Below are positions 24,921 to 33,039 of a stretch of DNA of 33,358 nucleotides, in pieces. This DNA is from Lachnospiraceae bacterium UBA7093 (GTDB taxonomy: Bacteria; Bacillota; Clostridia; Lachnospirales; Lachnospiraceae): the NCBI GenBank assembly GCA_002492465.1, contig DKYT01000054.1, positions 1 through 33,358 of the forward strand, written 5' to 3'. A program made the translations under genes and the position numbers. Below the pieces are notes generated by a model. That model saw only the letters and a program-made list of their open reading frames with translations. It did no database searches and was not told where the DNA came from. Each line of letters starts with the position of its first letter. Positions within the stretch are counted from its first letter, which is position 1.

Positions 24921-26894
24921 TTATGACTCTCCAAATTGCTTTACAAATTCATCCTCTGTGAGAATGGGGATTCCAAGTTCCTTTGCTTTTCGATTTTTGG
25001 AGGATGTGGATGCAATATCATTGTTTACCAGATAATTGGTTTTGGAAGTAACGCTTCCGGTTACCTTCCCGCCTGCCGCCTCCACATAAGCCTTAAACGC
25101 GTCTCTGTTCTGATAATAATGAACGTCGCCTGTGATCACAAAGGTAAGCCCGGCACACTTTCCTCCCTGCTCCGGCTGCAAATCCACTTTTTCTATTGTA
25201 ACCTCTTCCAGCAAAGCTTTCAAGGAGGAACGGTTTCTTTCATTTTCATACCATTCCATAACCGACCCGGACTTTTCAGGGCCGATGCCGTCAATATCCT
25301 CAAAGCCCCTTTTCTGCTCCAGCCGCTCTAAAAATCCCTCAAAGCCGTCCTTCGCCACAATCTTTTTCCCGGCGTCAACACCGATCATGGGGATGCACAG
25401 GGCATAAATAAAATTCACAGGATGTACCTTCCTGCTTTTTTCGATGGCGCGGATCATGTTGGCGCAGGACTTTTCTCCGAAGCCCTCCATCTGTCTGATC
25501 ACATCCTGGTGCTCTGACAGATGGTAAATGTCTGCAAACTCTTTCAGAAAGCCTTCGTTCATAAACTTAAGCATGGTCTGTATAGACAGGCCGTCAATAT
25601 CCATTCCCCACTTACTGACAAAACGGGTAAATTTTTTTACATGCTTTGCCGTACAGTCCGGATTGGTACAATGAAGGGTCTTGGTCTGGGTTTTGCTTTT
25701 CTGATGAACCCGAATCTGGGTTGGCGCCCCGCACACCGGACAAAGGTCCGGAATCTCAAAACTTCCCTCCGCATTTTTAACGGAAATGCACTTGGGAATG
25801 ATCTTGTTCGCCTTGATCACCTCCAGGGTACATTTCTTCCCGATTCCAAGCCGTTCCATTTCGCTGATGTTGCACAGGGAAGCTCGGGAGACGGTGGTTC
25901 CCTCCAAAACCACCGGTTCAAACACCGCTACCGGGGAGATCGTGGAAGCCGCGCAGGACCATTCCACATACAAAAGCTCCGACATAGCGGACACATCCTG
26001 CCATTTAAAGGCATAACCCGCCTTTGTGGCATGATGTCCGGTTACACTGCCGGAAGAGGCATAATCCGTATCGTCATAACAGATCACCAGCCCGTCCACC
26101 GGAATATCCATCTCCCCCTTTTCCACCCTCTTCGTCCATCTTTGGATACATTCCTCCAGGGTGTCGGCATTCACCAGCTCCCGCTCTACTACCGTAAATC
26201 CTTCCTTCTCCAGAAACACCATGCGCTCCCCCCAGGACTTTATCTCCTCCTCCAGATAAACCAGGGTGAACGCATGAAAATGAACATGCCTCTCCTTCAC
26301 CTTTTCCGGGTCATCCAAATTCAGAGTTCCGGAGGCTAGATTTCGGGGATTGGCATATTTTTCATCGTCATCCTCTATGGTATCGTTGATCAGTTCAAAA
26401 TCCGTATAGGAAATGGCGGCCTCTCCCCGCACCACCAAATGCCCCTGATAGTTTATTTTCAGAGGGAATCCCTTAATCGCATTCTTTAAATAGGTAATGT
26501 TTGATCCCACCCTGCCGTTTCCACGGGTTAAGATTTTGATCAGCTTTCCCCCGTCATAGGTGAGCACAAGGGTTAAACCGTCCAGCTTCCAGGAAAGCCA
26601 TACGGGTTTATCTTCCGCCCATTTTTTCAGCTCGGAGATCTGTTTGGTCTTGGCAAGAGACAGCGCCGGAAATTCATGACTTTCCTTTTCTCCGCCGGTT
26701 TCCTCCGCCCCTGTATTCTGAGTAGGACTTTCCGGCAGAATATATCCGGTTTCCGCCTCCAGCATGGTAAGCTCGTCAAACATTGCGTCCCACTCATAGT
26801 TGGACATAAGCTCGTTTCCACCGTTATAGTAAGCTTCCGAAGCCTGATTCAATCGTCTTACCAACTCCTCGTATCTTTTTTTTCGGTCTTCCAT
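24921..26894 (-). CDS. ligA: NAD-dependent DNA ligase, divergent
   Basis: A 657-residue LigA-type ligase with the full domain order: Ia region (YYNGGNELMSNYEWD), adenylation domain with active-site KLDG, RGE and NPRNLASGTL, OB fold, a Cys4 zinc finger (CPVC...CTNPDC), helix-hairpin-helix repeats and a C-terminal BRCT domain (FVITGDVHYYQNRD). The usual RTG motif at the start of the OB fold is missing; the segment reads EWSCAASTISPV, one residue short and without the arginine. The start is the ATG at 26894, with GGGAGG eight bases ahead; a GTG twelve codons earlier has no site. It could be the main ligase or an extra copy. Confidence 0.88.
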   Translation of the reverse strand: MEDRKKRYEELVRRLNQASEAYYNGGNELMSNYEWDAMFDELTMLEAETGYILPESPTQNTGAEETGGEKESHEFPALSLAKTKQISELKKWAEDKPVWLSWKLDGLTLVLTYDGGKLIKILTRGNGRVGSNITYLKNAIKGFPLKINYQGHLVVRGEAAISYTDFELINDTIEDDDEKYANPRNLASGTLNLDDPEKVKERHVHFHAFTLVYLEEEIKSWGERMVFLEKEGFTVVERELVNADTLEECIQRWTKRVEKGEMDIPVDGLVICYDDTDYASSGSVTGHHATKAGYAFKWQDVSAMSELLYVEWSCAASTISPVAVFEPVVLEGTTVSRASLCNISEMERLGIGKKCTLEVIKANKIIPKCISVKNAEGSFEIPDLCPVCGAPTQIRVHQKSKTQTKTLHCTNPDCTAKHVKKFTRFVSKWGMDIDGLSIQTMLKFMNEGFLKEFADIYHLSEHQDVIRQMEGFGEKSCANMIRAIEKSRKVHPVNFIYALCIPMIGVDAGKKIVAKDGFEGFLERLEQKRGFEDIDGIGPEKSGSVMEWYENERNRSSLKALLEEVTIEKVDLQPEQGGKCAGLTFVITGDVHYYQNRDAFKAYVEAAGGKVTGSVTSKTNYLVNNDIASTSSKNRKAKELGIPILTEDEFVKQFGES

Positions 26895-27004
26895 TCTTTT
26901 TGGCCTCCCATTCTGCAAGTTTTCCTTCACACCTTGAAATTATTCATTCAACAGCCTTTTCAATAAAACCTGTTTTCCGGAAAAAATACCTGTTTTTTGA
27001 AATT

Positions 27005-27043
27005 AAAAAAGGGGTTCCCGGCAAATCAACGCTTTGATTTACC
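27005..27043 (-). terminator. Probable terminator after the rluF-like gene
   Basis: On the minus strand GGTAAATCAA pairs with TTGATTTGCC (one G-U pair) and is followed after a short GGGAACCCC by TTTTTT. The distance between stem and T run is longer than usual. Confidence 0.45.
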
Positions 27044-27069
27044 CAAAAGGCATTTACACAACATCTATT

Positions 27070-27828
27070 TCACTGTATCACTATATTTTGTGATTTCTTT
27101 CCCTGATCCGTCCTGGCAGGCTTTTCACAAAGTTTGTATAACACACGTAATTCATCCTCTGAAAGGGGTCTGAATTGCCCCGGTTTTAAATCTGCAAGTT
27201 CGATGTTTAATACCCTCACCCGCTTGATCGCCGTTACCCGGTATCCCAGCTCCCCCGCCATACGCTTGATCTGGCGGTTAAGCCCCTGAGTCAATACGAT
27301 CCTAAAGGAAAATTTGCCGGTTTTCCGTACCTTACAGGGTCTGGTTTTTACTCCCAATTCCGTCAGATAAACGCCGGCTTCCAACTTCTGAACAAAACCC
27401 TCTGTGACCTCCTTGTTCACCCTGACCGCATACTCCTTCTCATGCCCTGCGCTTCCCCGCATCATGGCGTCGATCAAACCGCCATCGTTGGTCAGCAGCA
27501 AAAGCCCTTCTGAATCCTTATCCAATCTGCCCGCATAGGTCACTCTCACAGGGAAGTCGATTTGGTCAGTAATCTTTTTTTCCGCATGTCTGTCTTTTTC
27601 CGTACAGATAACGCCAACCGGCTTATAATAGGCAAGCACCACCCTTTCATTCTGATTGTGAACCTGCTTTCCGTTTACCGTAATCTGATCCTTCTCATTT
27701 ACCTGCATTCCCGTTATTGCTTTTTGTCCGTTTACTGTAACCCTTCCCTCCTGAATCAGACGGTCCGCTTCCCTTCTGGAGCATACGCCGCAGGCGGCAA
27801 GATACTTGTTAAGCCTTTCCTTTTCCAT
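27070..27828 (-). CDS. rluF: Ribosomal large-subunit pseudouridine synthase, RluF-like
   Basis: A 252-residue enzyme of the RsuA/RluB/RluF family, which isomerises uridines in rRNA. An S4 RNA-binding domain (residues 1-60, LNKYLAACGVCSRREADRLI) precedes the catalytic domain. The catalytic aspartate is D103 in GRLDKDSEGLLLLTNDG. The QGLNRQIKRM segment near 196 resembles the RluF branch, which modifies a base in 23S rRNA domain V. The RluF assignment over RluB or RsuA rests on this segment only. It follows hflX closely. Confidence 0.85.
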   Translation of the reverse strand: MEKERLNKYLAACGVCSRREADRLIQEGRVTVNGQKAITGMQVNEKDQITVNGKQVHNQNERVVLAYYKPVGVICTEKDRHAEKKITDQIDFPVRVTYAGRLDKDSEGLLLLTNDGGLIDAMMRGSAGHEKEYAVRVNKEVTEGFVQKLEAGVYLTELGVKTRPCKVRKTGKFSFRIVLTQGLNRQIKRMAGELGYRVTAIKRVRVLNIELADLKPGQFRPLSEDELRVLYKLCEKPARTDQGKKSQNIVIQ

Positions 27829-27845
27829 TTCTTTTTCCCTTTCCG

Positions 27846-29120
27846 TTATACTAAGTATTCGGCATATTTATCCCTGTCCCCTTTGTGGCATCTGGTTTTA
27901 ATCCGAACGCCCCCTTCTTCAAAGGCACGCTCTTCCACATGGGAATGCTCCATAAAATAAGAAACTACATTTCCCCTGTGATAGGGAATGATAAATTCAG
28001 ACAACACATATTCCCGGTATACATGATTTAAAATCATATCCGTCAACAACCTAATGGAGGAAGACTCTTTTGCAGAAATATAAATCTTATCCTCCCCCGC
28101 CGTCTGGGGATATGCCACCTTTTCCTCCCGCCGGTCAGACTGATTAAATACGGTGATAACCGGTATTCCTCCGGCATTCAACTCCGCCAGCGTCTGTATC
28201 GTAATTTCCATCTGTTCCCGGTAGCAGGGGTCCGAATAATCCACTACATACAGCAGCAGATCCGCATTTTGCACCTCCTCCAGAGTGGCATGAAACGCCT
28301 TTACCAGTCCGTGGGGAAGCCTGCTGATGAAGCCCACGGTATCGGAAAGGAGGAAATCCTTATGATTGCCTGTATCGATTCTTCTCACAGTGGTATCAAG
28401 GGTGGCAAAAAGCATATCTTTTTCCAGTACCTTTTTCTCTGATTCCGGCGCATAGGCTTCCAGCATAGCGTTCATAATGGTGGATTTCCCGGCGTTGGTA
28501 TAACCCACAAGCGCCACCAGAGGGATTCGTGCCCTCTGACGCTTCTTGCGCTGTACCTGCCGTTCCCTTGCCACCTCCTCCAATTCCCTGGAAAGCTCTG
28601 CAATTCTGTGCTCGATTCTTCTCCTGTCCAGCTCCAGCTTTTTCTCTCCGGCGCCGCGGCTGCTCATACTGCCGCTGGTTCCCCCCTGCCTGGTAAGCGC
28701 TTTATGCATTCCCACCAGTCTGGGCAGAAGATATTTCAGTTTTGCCGACTCCACCTGAAGCTTTGCCTCCCTGGTTCTTGCCCTGGTCTCAAAAATATCC
28801 AGAATCAGAGAGGTTCTGTCCAGAATAGGAAGCCCTAATTCCTCTTGCAGATTGCGCAGCTGGGAAGGCGTAAGCGCCTCATCAAAAATCACCAGCTCCG
28901 CCTCCAGAAGAGCGCAGGTTTCTTTTACCTCTTCCACCTTGCCCGTCCCAATATATAAGCTCTTGTTTACAGCTTCCATTTTCTGGGTAATCATTCCCAC
29001 CGGTTCCATAAAACATGCCCTGGCAAGGTTTTTAAGCTCCTCCATGGAATGTTCAAACCGCTCTCTGTCAGCCCCGGTATCCACTCCCACCAGCAGAACC
29101 CGTTCATATCGATCTTCCAT
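27846..29120 (-). CDS. hflX: GTPase HflX
   Basis: A 424-residue HflX, a ribosome-binding GTPase that splits stalled or hibernating 70S ribosomes. The N-terminal HflX domain contains GTGKVEE and LVIFDEALTPSQLRNLQ. The glycine-rich RQGGTSGSMSSRGAGEKKLE stretch and a coiled coil follow. The G domain shows GYTNAGKST (G1), DTVGF (G3) and FNQSD (G4). I chose the ATG at 29120, preceded by AAAGGAAAGG. A start 16 codons earlier would overlap the region next to aroA. It lies 52 nt after aroA. Confidence 0.93.
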   Translation of the reverse strand: MEDRYERVLLVGVDTGADRERFEHSMEELKNLARACFMEPVGMITQKMEAVNKSLYIGTGKVEEVKETCALLEAELVIFDEALTPSQLRNLQEELGLPILDRTSLILDIFETRARTREAKLQVESAKLKYLLPRLVGMHKALTRQGGTSGSMSSRGAGEKKLELDRRRIEHRIAELSRELEEVARERQVQRKKRQRARIPLVALVGYTNAGKSTIMNAMLEAYAPESEKKVLEKDMLFATLDTTVRRIDTGNHKDFLLSDTVGFISRLPHGLVKAFHATLEEVQNADLLLYVVDYSDPCYREQMEITIQTLAELNAGGIPVITVFNQSDRREEKVAYPQTAGEDKIYISAKESSSIRLLTDMILNHVYREYVLSEFIIPYHRGNVVSYFMEHSHVEERAFEEGGVRIKTRCHKGDRDKYAEYLV

Positions 29121-29172
29121 GTACCTTTCCTTTCTGTTTTCTGTTCCTGTCCCTGAGATTCCTCTCACAGTT

Positions 29173-30459
29173 CTATGAATACAGTTCTTCTATCAGATCG
29201 AAATAATTTTCAAAAGTCTTTTTGCAACATTCCGGATCCTTAATAACAATCTTCCCCGTTTTCAATCCAATTAATGTAAAAGCCATCGCCATTCGATGAT
29301 CCTCATAGGTCTCCACCCGGCATTCTTTTATCTCTCCGGGCATAATACAGATTCCATCCGCCTCCGGCGCTTCCCGGCATTGAATTCCCATACGTTCCAG
29401 TTCCGTCAGAATTGCCTTGATGCGATCCGATTCCTGAAAACGAATATGCCCCACGTTACGGATCACCGTGGGCGACGCGGCAAAGGGCGCCAAAGCCGCC
29501 ATTGTCATAGTCTGGTCAGAAAAATCCTTCATGGAAATATCCATGCCCGGATAAGAGGCAAGTTCCCGTCCCTGTATCTGTATTCCTCTTTCCGTATCCA
29601 CAAGCCCACACCCCATATCCTGCAATAAATTTAAAAATTTGATATCTCCCTGCAGAGAATCCTCGTGTACACCGTTTACGATAACATCTGTATTCAAAAG
29701 AGGCGCCATGGCATAAAAATAACATGCTCCGGAAACATCCGGCTCAATTTGATATTCCGAAATTCCAAAGGAAGGGGTATAAGGAACATCACACCTGTTT
29801 CCTTCCCTGTGGATTTGAATTCCAAACTGCTTCATCATGGCGATGGTCATCTTAACATAAGAGCCCTCCGCCCGATCCCCTGAGAGGGTCAGCTTTAGCC
29901 CCTCCTCAAGCAACACTCCTGCCATTAAAAGCGCGCTGGCGAACTGACTGCTGATTTTTGTATCCACAGTAACTTCTCTTAAAGAAACCTTCTCCGATCT
30001 CATAATAAAAGGAAAATGATCTTCTTCATTTTTAAATTCAAATTTAACATTTGCTTCTTTTAAAATATCCAGAAGGGGCTGCATCGGGCGTCTGCACATT
30101 TGAGGGGATGCCGTTATTTCATATTCCCCTCCGGCAAGGGCAAGCATCACGGTTAAAAACCGCGCCGCCGTACCTGCGCTTCTTACGTCAATGGAAGCTT
30201 TGGCATTGGGAATTCTTCCTCCCGTTCCCTGAATCCACACATCCTTTTTCTCCTCATCCGCTTCCACCTGAAATCCCAGTCTTTCAAGGCTGTCCAAAAA
30301 TGCCCTGGAATCATCGCTGAACAACACGCCCCGCAAGTGGCAGTTATGATCGGACAACGCCGCAAGCAGCAGCGCTCTGTTGGTAATGCTTTTCGAGCCC
30401 GGCACCTGTACCTCTATGCTTTTCACCGGATCCAATTTCTTCACATAATACTCGTTCAT
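29173..30459 (-). CDS. aroA: 3-phosphoshikimate 1-carboxyvinyltransferase (EPSP synthase)
   Basis: A 428-residue enzyme of the shikimate pathway, joining shikimate 3-phosphate and phosphoenolpyruvate on the way to chorismate. Landmarks are VPGSKSITNRALLLAAL at the N-terminus, RSAGTAARFLTV, CRRPMQPLLDIL, SGDRAEGSYVKMT, SDQTMTMAALAPFA, ESDRIKA and TYEDHRMAMAF. The phosphoenolpyruvate-binding region reads RSAGTAARF rather than the NAGTAMRP of the E. coli-type enzyme, as is common in Gram-positives. It is the first gene of an aroA-hflX-rluF run, with GGAG nine bases before the ATG. Confidence 0.95.
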   Translation of the reverse strand: MNEYYVKKLDPVKSIEVQVPGSKSITNRALLLAALSDHNCHLRGVLFSDDSRAFLDSLERLGFQVEADEEKKDVWIQGTGGRIPNAKASIDVRSAGTAARFLTVMLALAGGEYEITASPQMCRRPMQPLLDILKEANVKFEFKNEEDHFPFIMRSEKVSLREVTVDTKISSQFASALLMAGVLLEEGLKLTLSGDRAEGSYVKMTIAMMKQFGIQIHREGNRCDVPYTPSFGISEYQIEPDVSGACYFYAMAPLLNTDVIVNGVHEDSLQGDIKFLNLLQDMGCGLVDTERGIQIQGRELASYPGMDISMKDFSDQTMTMAALAPFAASPTVIRNVGHIRFQESDRIKAILTELERMGIQCREAPEADGICIMPGEIKECRVETYEDHRMAMAFTLIGLKTGKIVIKDPECCKKTFENYFDLIEELYS

Positions 30460-30520
30460 TTATTAAATCTCCATTTAATATTGTAAGCCCTTTATTTTGA
30501 ATCTGCCGCAAAAACCCCTT

Positions 30521-30558
30521 AAAAGCGCCAGCATTCCCGTCTCCTCTCTGCTGGCGCT
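30521..30558 (-). terminator. Terminator of the GntR/ABC cassette
   Basis: AGCGCCAGC and GCTGGCGCT form a 9-bp perfect stem with a 17-base loop. On the minus strand it is followed by TTTTAAGGGGTTTTT. It lies about 45 nt after the ABC permease stop. Confidence 0.65.
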
Positions 30559-30601
30559 ACTATTACTATATCAATTTTTTATGGTTCTGCCAATGATAAA
30601 T

Positions 30602-31243
30602 TTACAATCCTTTCTTCTTCACAATCCCAACAGATACAAAATAGGAAATGAGCAACGCTCCTGCTCCAATCAGGACACTGCCTATTCCAAGCCAGCTGTT
30701 AAAAGCTCTTTCCAGCTTTTCCCCGGAAATCCCTATCTCATCCAGCAGGAAAAAACCGCCCCCAATCAGCGCTGCAACCAGAATCATTGCAACATAATTG
30801 ATATACCTTGCCTTCTCCACGCCAAACCGGAACATTGCCGGGAGGACAACGCCATTTGCAATCAAAAACAACATTATAACTGCTGTGAATCCGGAAAAAT
30901 CAAAAGGAGCTTCCATTCCTACAGGCAGGATATATAACAATATGTTCAAAAACCCGCTGATTACCGCTCCTCCTCCTACCAGAACCAACAACAGTAAATA
31001 TTTTGATTTCACAATGGTTCTCATATCAATGGGAGCCGCAAGGGCAAAACGGTTAAAGGAAACCGCCTCGTCCATACTCATTGTGCTCATCACCAGGGAA
31101 CTTCCAATAATCACCACATAGATGGTCATAAAGGAGGCGGATTTCACAACCACAGACCATACCAGCAAAAAGAGGAAAATCAAACCAAATTGTTTCACAT
31201 ATCCTCTTAAAACAAACAAATCTTTTAAAATCAATCCTTTCAT
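30602..31243 (-). CDS. ABC-2 type transporter permease
   Basis: A 213-residue membrane protein with six hydrophobic segments, of the small ABC-2 permease type found beside GntR regulators. The N-terminus MKGLILKDLFVLRGYVKQ is typical. I prefer the ATG at 31243 with AAGGAAGGA ahead of it; an earlier in-frame ATG at 31264 overlaps the ATPase stop. With the ATPase upstream it should form an exporter. Such cassettes often respond to cell-wall antibiotics or peptides, but the substrate is unknown here. Confidence 0.8.
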   Translation of the reverse strand: MKGLILKDLFVLRGYVKQFGLIFLFLLVWSVVVKSASFMTIYVVIIGSSLVMSTMSMDEAVSFNRFALAAPIDMRTIVKSKYLLLLVLVGGGAVISGFLNILLYILPVGMEAPFDFSGFTAVIMLFLIANGVVLPAMFRFGVEKARYINYVAMILVAALIGGGFFLLDEIGISGEKLERAFNSWLGIGSVLIGAGALLISYFVSVGIVKKKGL

Positions 31244-31263
31244 TTTCTTTTCCTTCCTTTCCA

Positions 31264-32163
31264 TTACACTTGTTTTCCGGACTTTACAATATATAAAAGC
31301 ACATCCTCAATGTTCGCCCGATCCACCATTGGTCGGGTCGTACTGATTCTTTCCGCTTCCTCAAAAAACGTGCCTTCCTTAATACGGTTAATATCTCTCA
31401 CCAGCACGCTGGTTTCAAAGCTTGTAGATTCTTTACCAACCACAAGCTCCCGGGGAAGCAATTCCGCCTGTTCGCCGGTACATCTTATAATTCCGTAGTT
31501 GTACAACAGCTCATCTTTATTTTCCATAAACAAAAGCTTTCCTTTATGAATCAGCATAATATAGTCTGCAATCTTTTCAATATCAGATGTTATATGAGAA
31601 GACATAAAAACCGTATGCTGTTCATCTTCAATATATTCTCTGAAAATATCAAGGATTTCATTTCTGACCACCGGGTCCAGGCCGCTGGTCGCCTCGTCCA
31701 TGATCAAAAGCCTGCTGTCATGAGACATTGCCACCGCAATGGAAAGCTTCATTTTCATTCCCTTGGACAGCTCTTTGATTTTTTTCTCCAAAGGAATTTC
31801 AAACCGTTTCATATATCCCATAAACTTTTCCCGGTCCCATGTACGATAGATGTTTTTCATAATGGTCTGCACATCCCTGACCTTTAATCCGACGGGAAAA
31901 TTACAGTCGTCAAAGGCTACCCCTACCTGTTCCTTCCAGGAACCGTCCTTCTCGCCCCTCTTTACCTGATGTCCCAGTATTTCTATCTCACCTCCATCTA
32001 CGGGAATCAGCCCCAGCATGGATAAGATCGTGGTGCTTTTTCCCGCTCCGTTCTCTCCCACAAATCCTACGATGGTTCCCATTGGGATATCGAAACTTAT
32101 GTTATCTAATTCAAAGCCTTCATATTTTTTATGCAAATTCTGCACTCTGATTGCATTTTCCAT
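31264..32163 (-). CDS. ABC transporter ATPase (YtrB/BcrA type)
   Basis: A 299-residue ATPase. It has Walker A GENGAGKST, Q-loop region GVAFDDCNFP, signature LSKGMKMKLSIA and Walker B LLIMDEATSGLDP, followed by the switch histidine in SSHITSD. All catalytic elements are intact. About 90 residues after the ATPase core form the C-terminal extension usual in this subfamily. The ATG at 32163 follows GAGG at a ten-base gap; a start six codons earlier is possible. It ends overlapping the permease frame. Confidence 0.88.
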   Translation of the reverse strand: MENAIRVQNLHKKYEGFELDNISFDIPMGTIVGFVGENGAGKSTTILSMLGLIPVDGGEIEILGHQVKRGEKDGSWKEQVGVAFDDCNFPVGLKVRDVQTIMKNIYRTWDREKFMGYMKRFEIPLEKKIKELSKGMKMKLSIAVAMSHDSRLLIMDEATSGLDPVVRNEILDIFREYIEDEQHTVFMSSHITSDIEKIADYIMLIHKGKLLFMENKDELLYNYGIIRCTGEQAELLPRELVVGKESTSFETSVLVRDINRIKEGTFFEEAERISTTRPMVDRANIEDVLLYIVKSGKQV

Positions 32164-32200
32164 ACTTGTTTTACCTCTCATTCTGCCTTTATTGCAGTAT

Positions 32201-32575
32201 TTATCCTTCCTGATAAATCAGCTCAAGGATTTCTCTTACTTCTTCCTTTTGAATCCCGCTTTGCCGTGCCAGATCAACCGCCTCCGCAAGCAGTTCTTCC
32301 ACCTGTTTTAGCTTTTCTTCCCTGACCAGCCTGGTGTCCGCCGCTTTCACAAAGCTTCCTTTTCCCACTACTGTGGTAATAAATCCATCCCGTTCCAGAT
32401 CCTCATAGGCGCGTTTCGTGGTGATCACACTAATCCGAAGCTCCTTTGCCAGCGTTCTCATGGAGGGAAGGGGATCTCCTTCCTTTAATCTTCCACTCAT
32501 CACCATCGTTTTGATCTGGACGGTGATTTGCTCATAAATGGGTTTATCGCTTGTATTACTGATTATAATATCCAT
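32201..32575 (-). CDS. GntR-family regulator, YtrA subfamily
   Basis: A 124-residue repressor. The winged helix-turn-helix occupies residues 1-75 (PIYEQITVQIKTMVMSGRLK, then LPSMRTLAKELRIS and TTKRAYEDLERDGF). Only a short helical tail of about 45 residues follows, which defines the YtrA subfamily that controls adjacent ABC transporters. AGGTGG lies just before the ATG. It is the first gene of the three-gene cassette, and a palindrome overlaps its promoter, so autoregulation is likely. Confidence 0.9.
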   Translation of the reverse strand: MDIIISNTSDKPIYEQITVQIKTMVMSGRLKEGDPLPSMRTLAKELRISVITTKRAYEDLERDGFITTVVGKGSFVKAADTRLVREEKLKQVEELLAEAVDLARQSGIQKEEVREILELIYQEG

Positions 32576-32615
32576 TTTCCACCACCTTTTGTGTGTTGTA
32601 CAGCTGTTTATATAA

Positions 32616-32636
32616 TGTATATATCATATATGTACA
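32616..32636. promoter_or_regulatory. Candidate operator of the GntR regulator
   Basis: A near-palindrome with TGTATATAT on one side and ATATGTACA on the other covers the -10 box and most of the promoter spacer. Its position is that expected for autorepression. Confidence 0.45.
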
Positions 32637-32646
32637 CTATTGTCAA
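32618..32646 (-). promoter_or_regulatory. Predicted sigma-A promoter of the GntR/ABC cassette
   Basis: On the minus strand a perfect TTGACA -35 box (32641-32646) is followed after 17 bp by TATATA (32618-32623). The start codon is about 40 nt further on. Confidence 0.65.
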
Positions 32647-32673
32647 TATATATTTTAAAATAGGTTGAGGGAA

Positions 32674-32931
32674 GGGAAAAGAGGGGAAGGGGTACAGGGG
32701 GACAGGGAATAGGCGGGAGGAAAAGAATTCGTTGTCGCTCCGTTGCGCCGGACATTGCGATGAGCCTCATAAACGAACGCCGTCACGCTTTGCGAGCCGG
32801 CTTATCGTAACAAAAATCACAGAAGCATTGGCTTCTGTGATTTTTAGAGTCTCATCTCCATGGCGCAAAAGTCGCTCCAACAAATCTCTTTTTCTCCCGC
32901 CTATTCCCTGTACCCCTTCCCCTCTTTTCCC
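32674..32931. repeat. Palindromic element A with purine-rich arms
   Basis: The left arm (32674-32718) and the right arm (32895-32931) are inverted copies: GGGAAAAGAGGGGAAGGGGT and what follows, up to AGGCGGGA. The left arm carries an extra 8 bases in which ACAGGG is duplicated. Between the arms lie about 175 bp with GTCGCTCC in two direct copies and a strong central hairpin. No gene is credible. It looks like a mobile or repeated non-coding element. Confidence 0.65.
32812..32845. terminator. Bidirectional terminator hairpin inside element A
   Basis: A perfect 15-bp stem of AAAAATCACAGAAGC and GCTTCTGTGATTTTT around ATTG ends in T5 on either strand. Confidence 0.75.
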
Positions 32932-33039
32932 TAATGCGCATCCATAAATAAAATGCTAATTTCAGAAAATATAATCAGCATTTAATATCTATTATATTTT
33001 CGCTATCCGGGAGGATACGACTATACAATAAGCCAGGAG
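32932..33039. other. AT-rich spacer between the two palindromic elements
   Basis: There is no gene here. A 7-bp hairpin AAATGCT/AGCATTT spans about 32951-32983. The GC-richer stretch from 33000 may already belong to element B. Confidence 0.4.
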
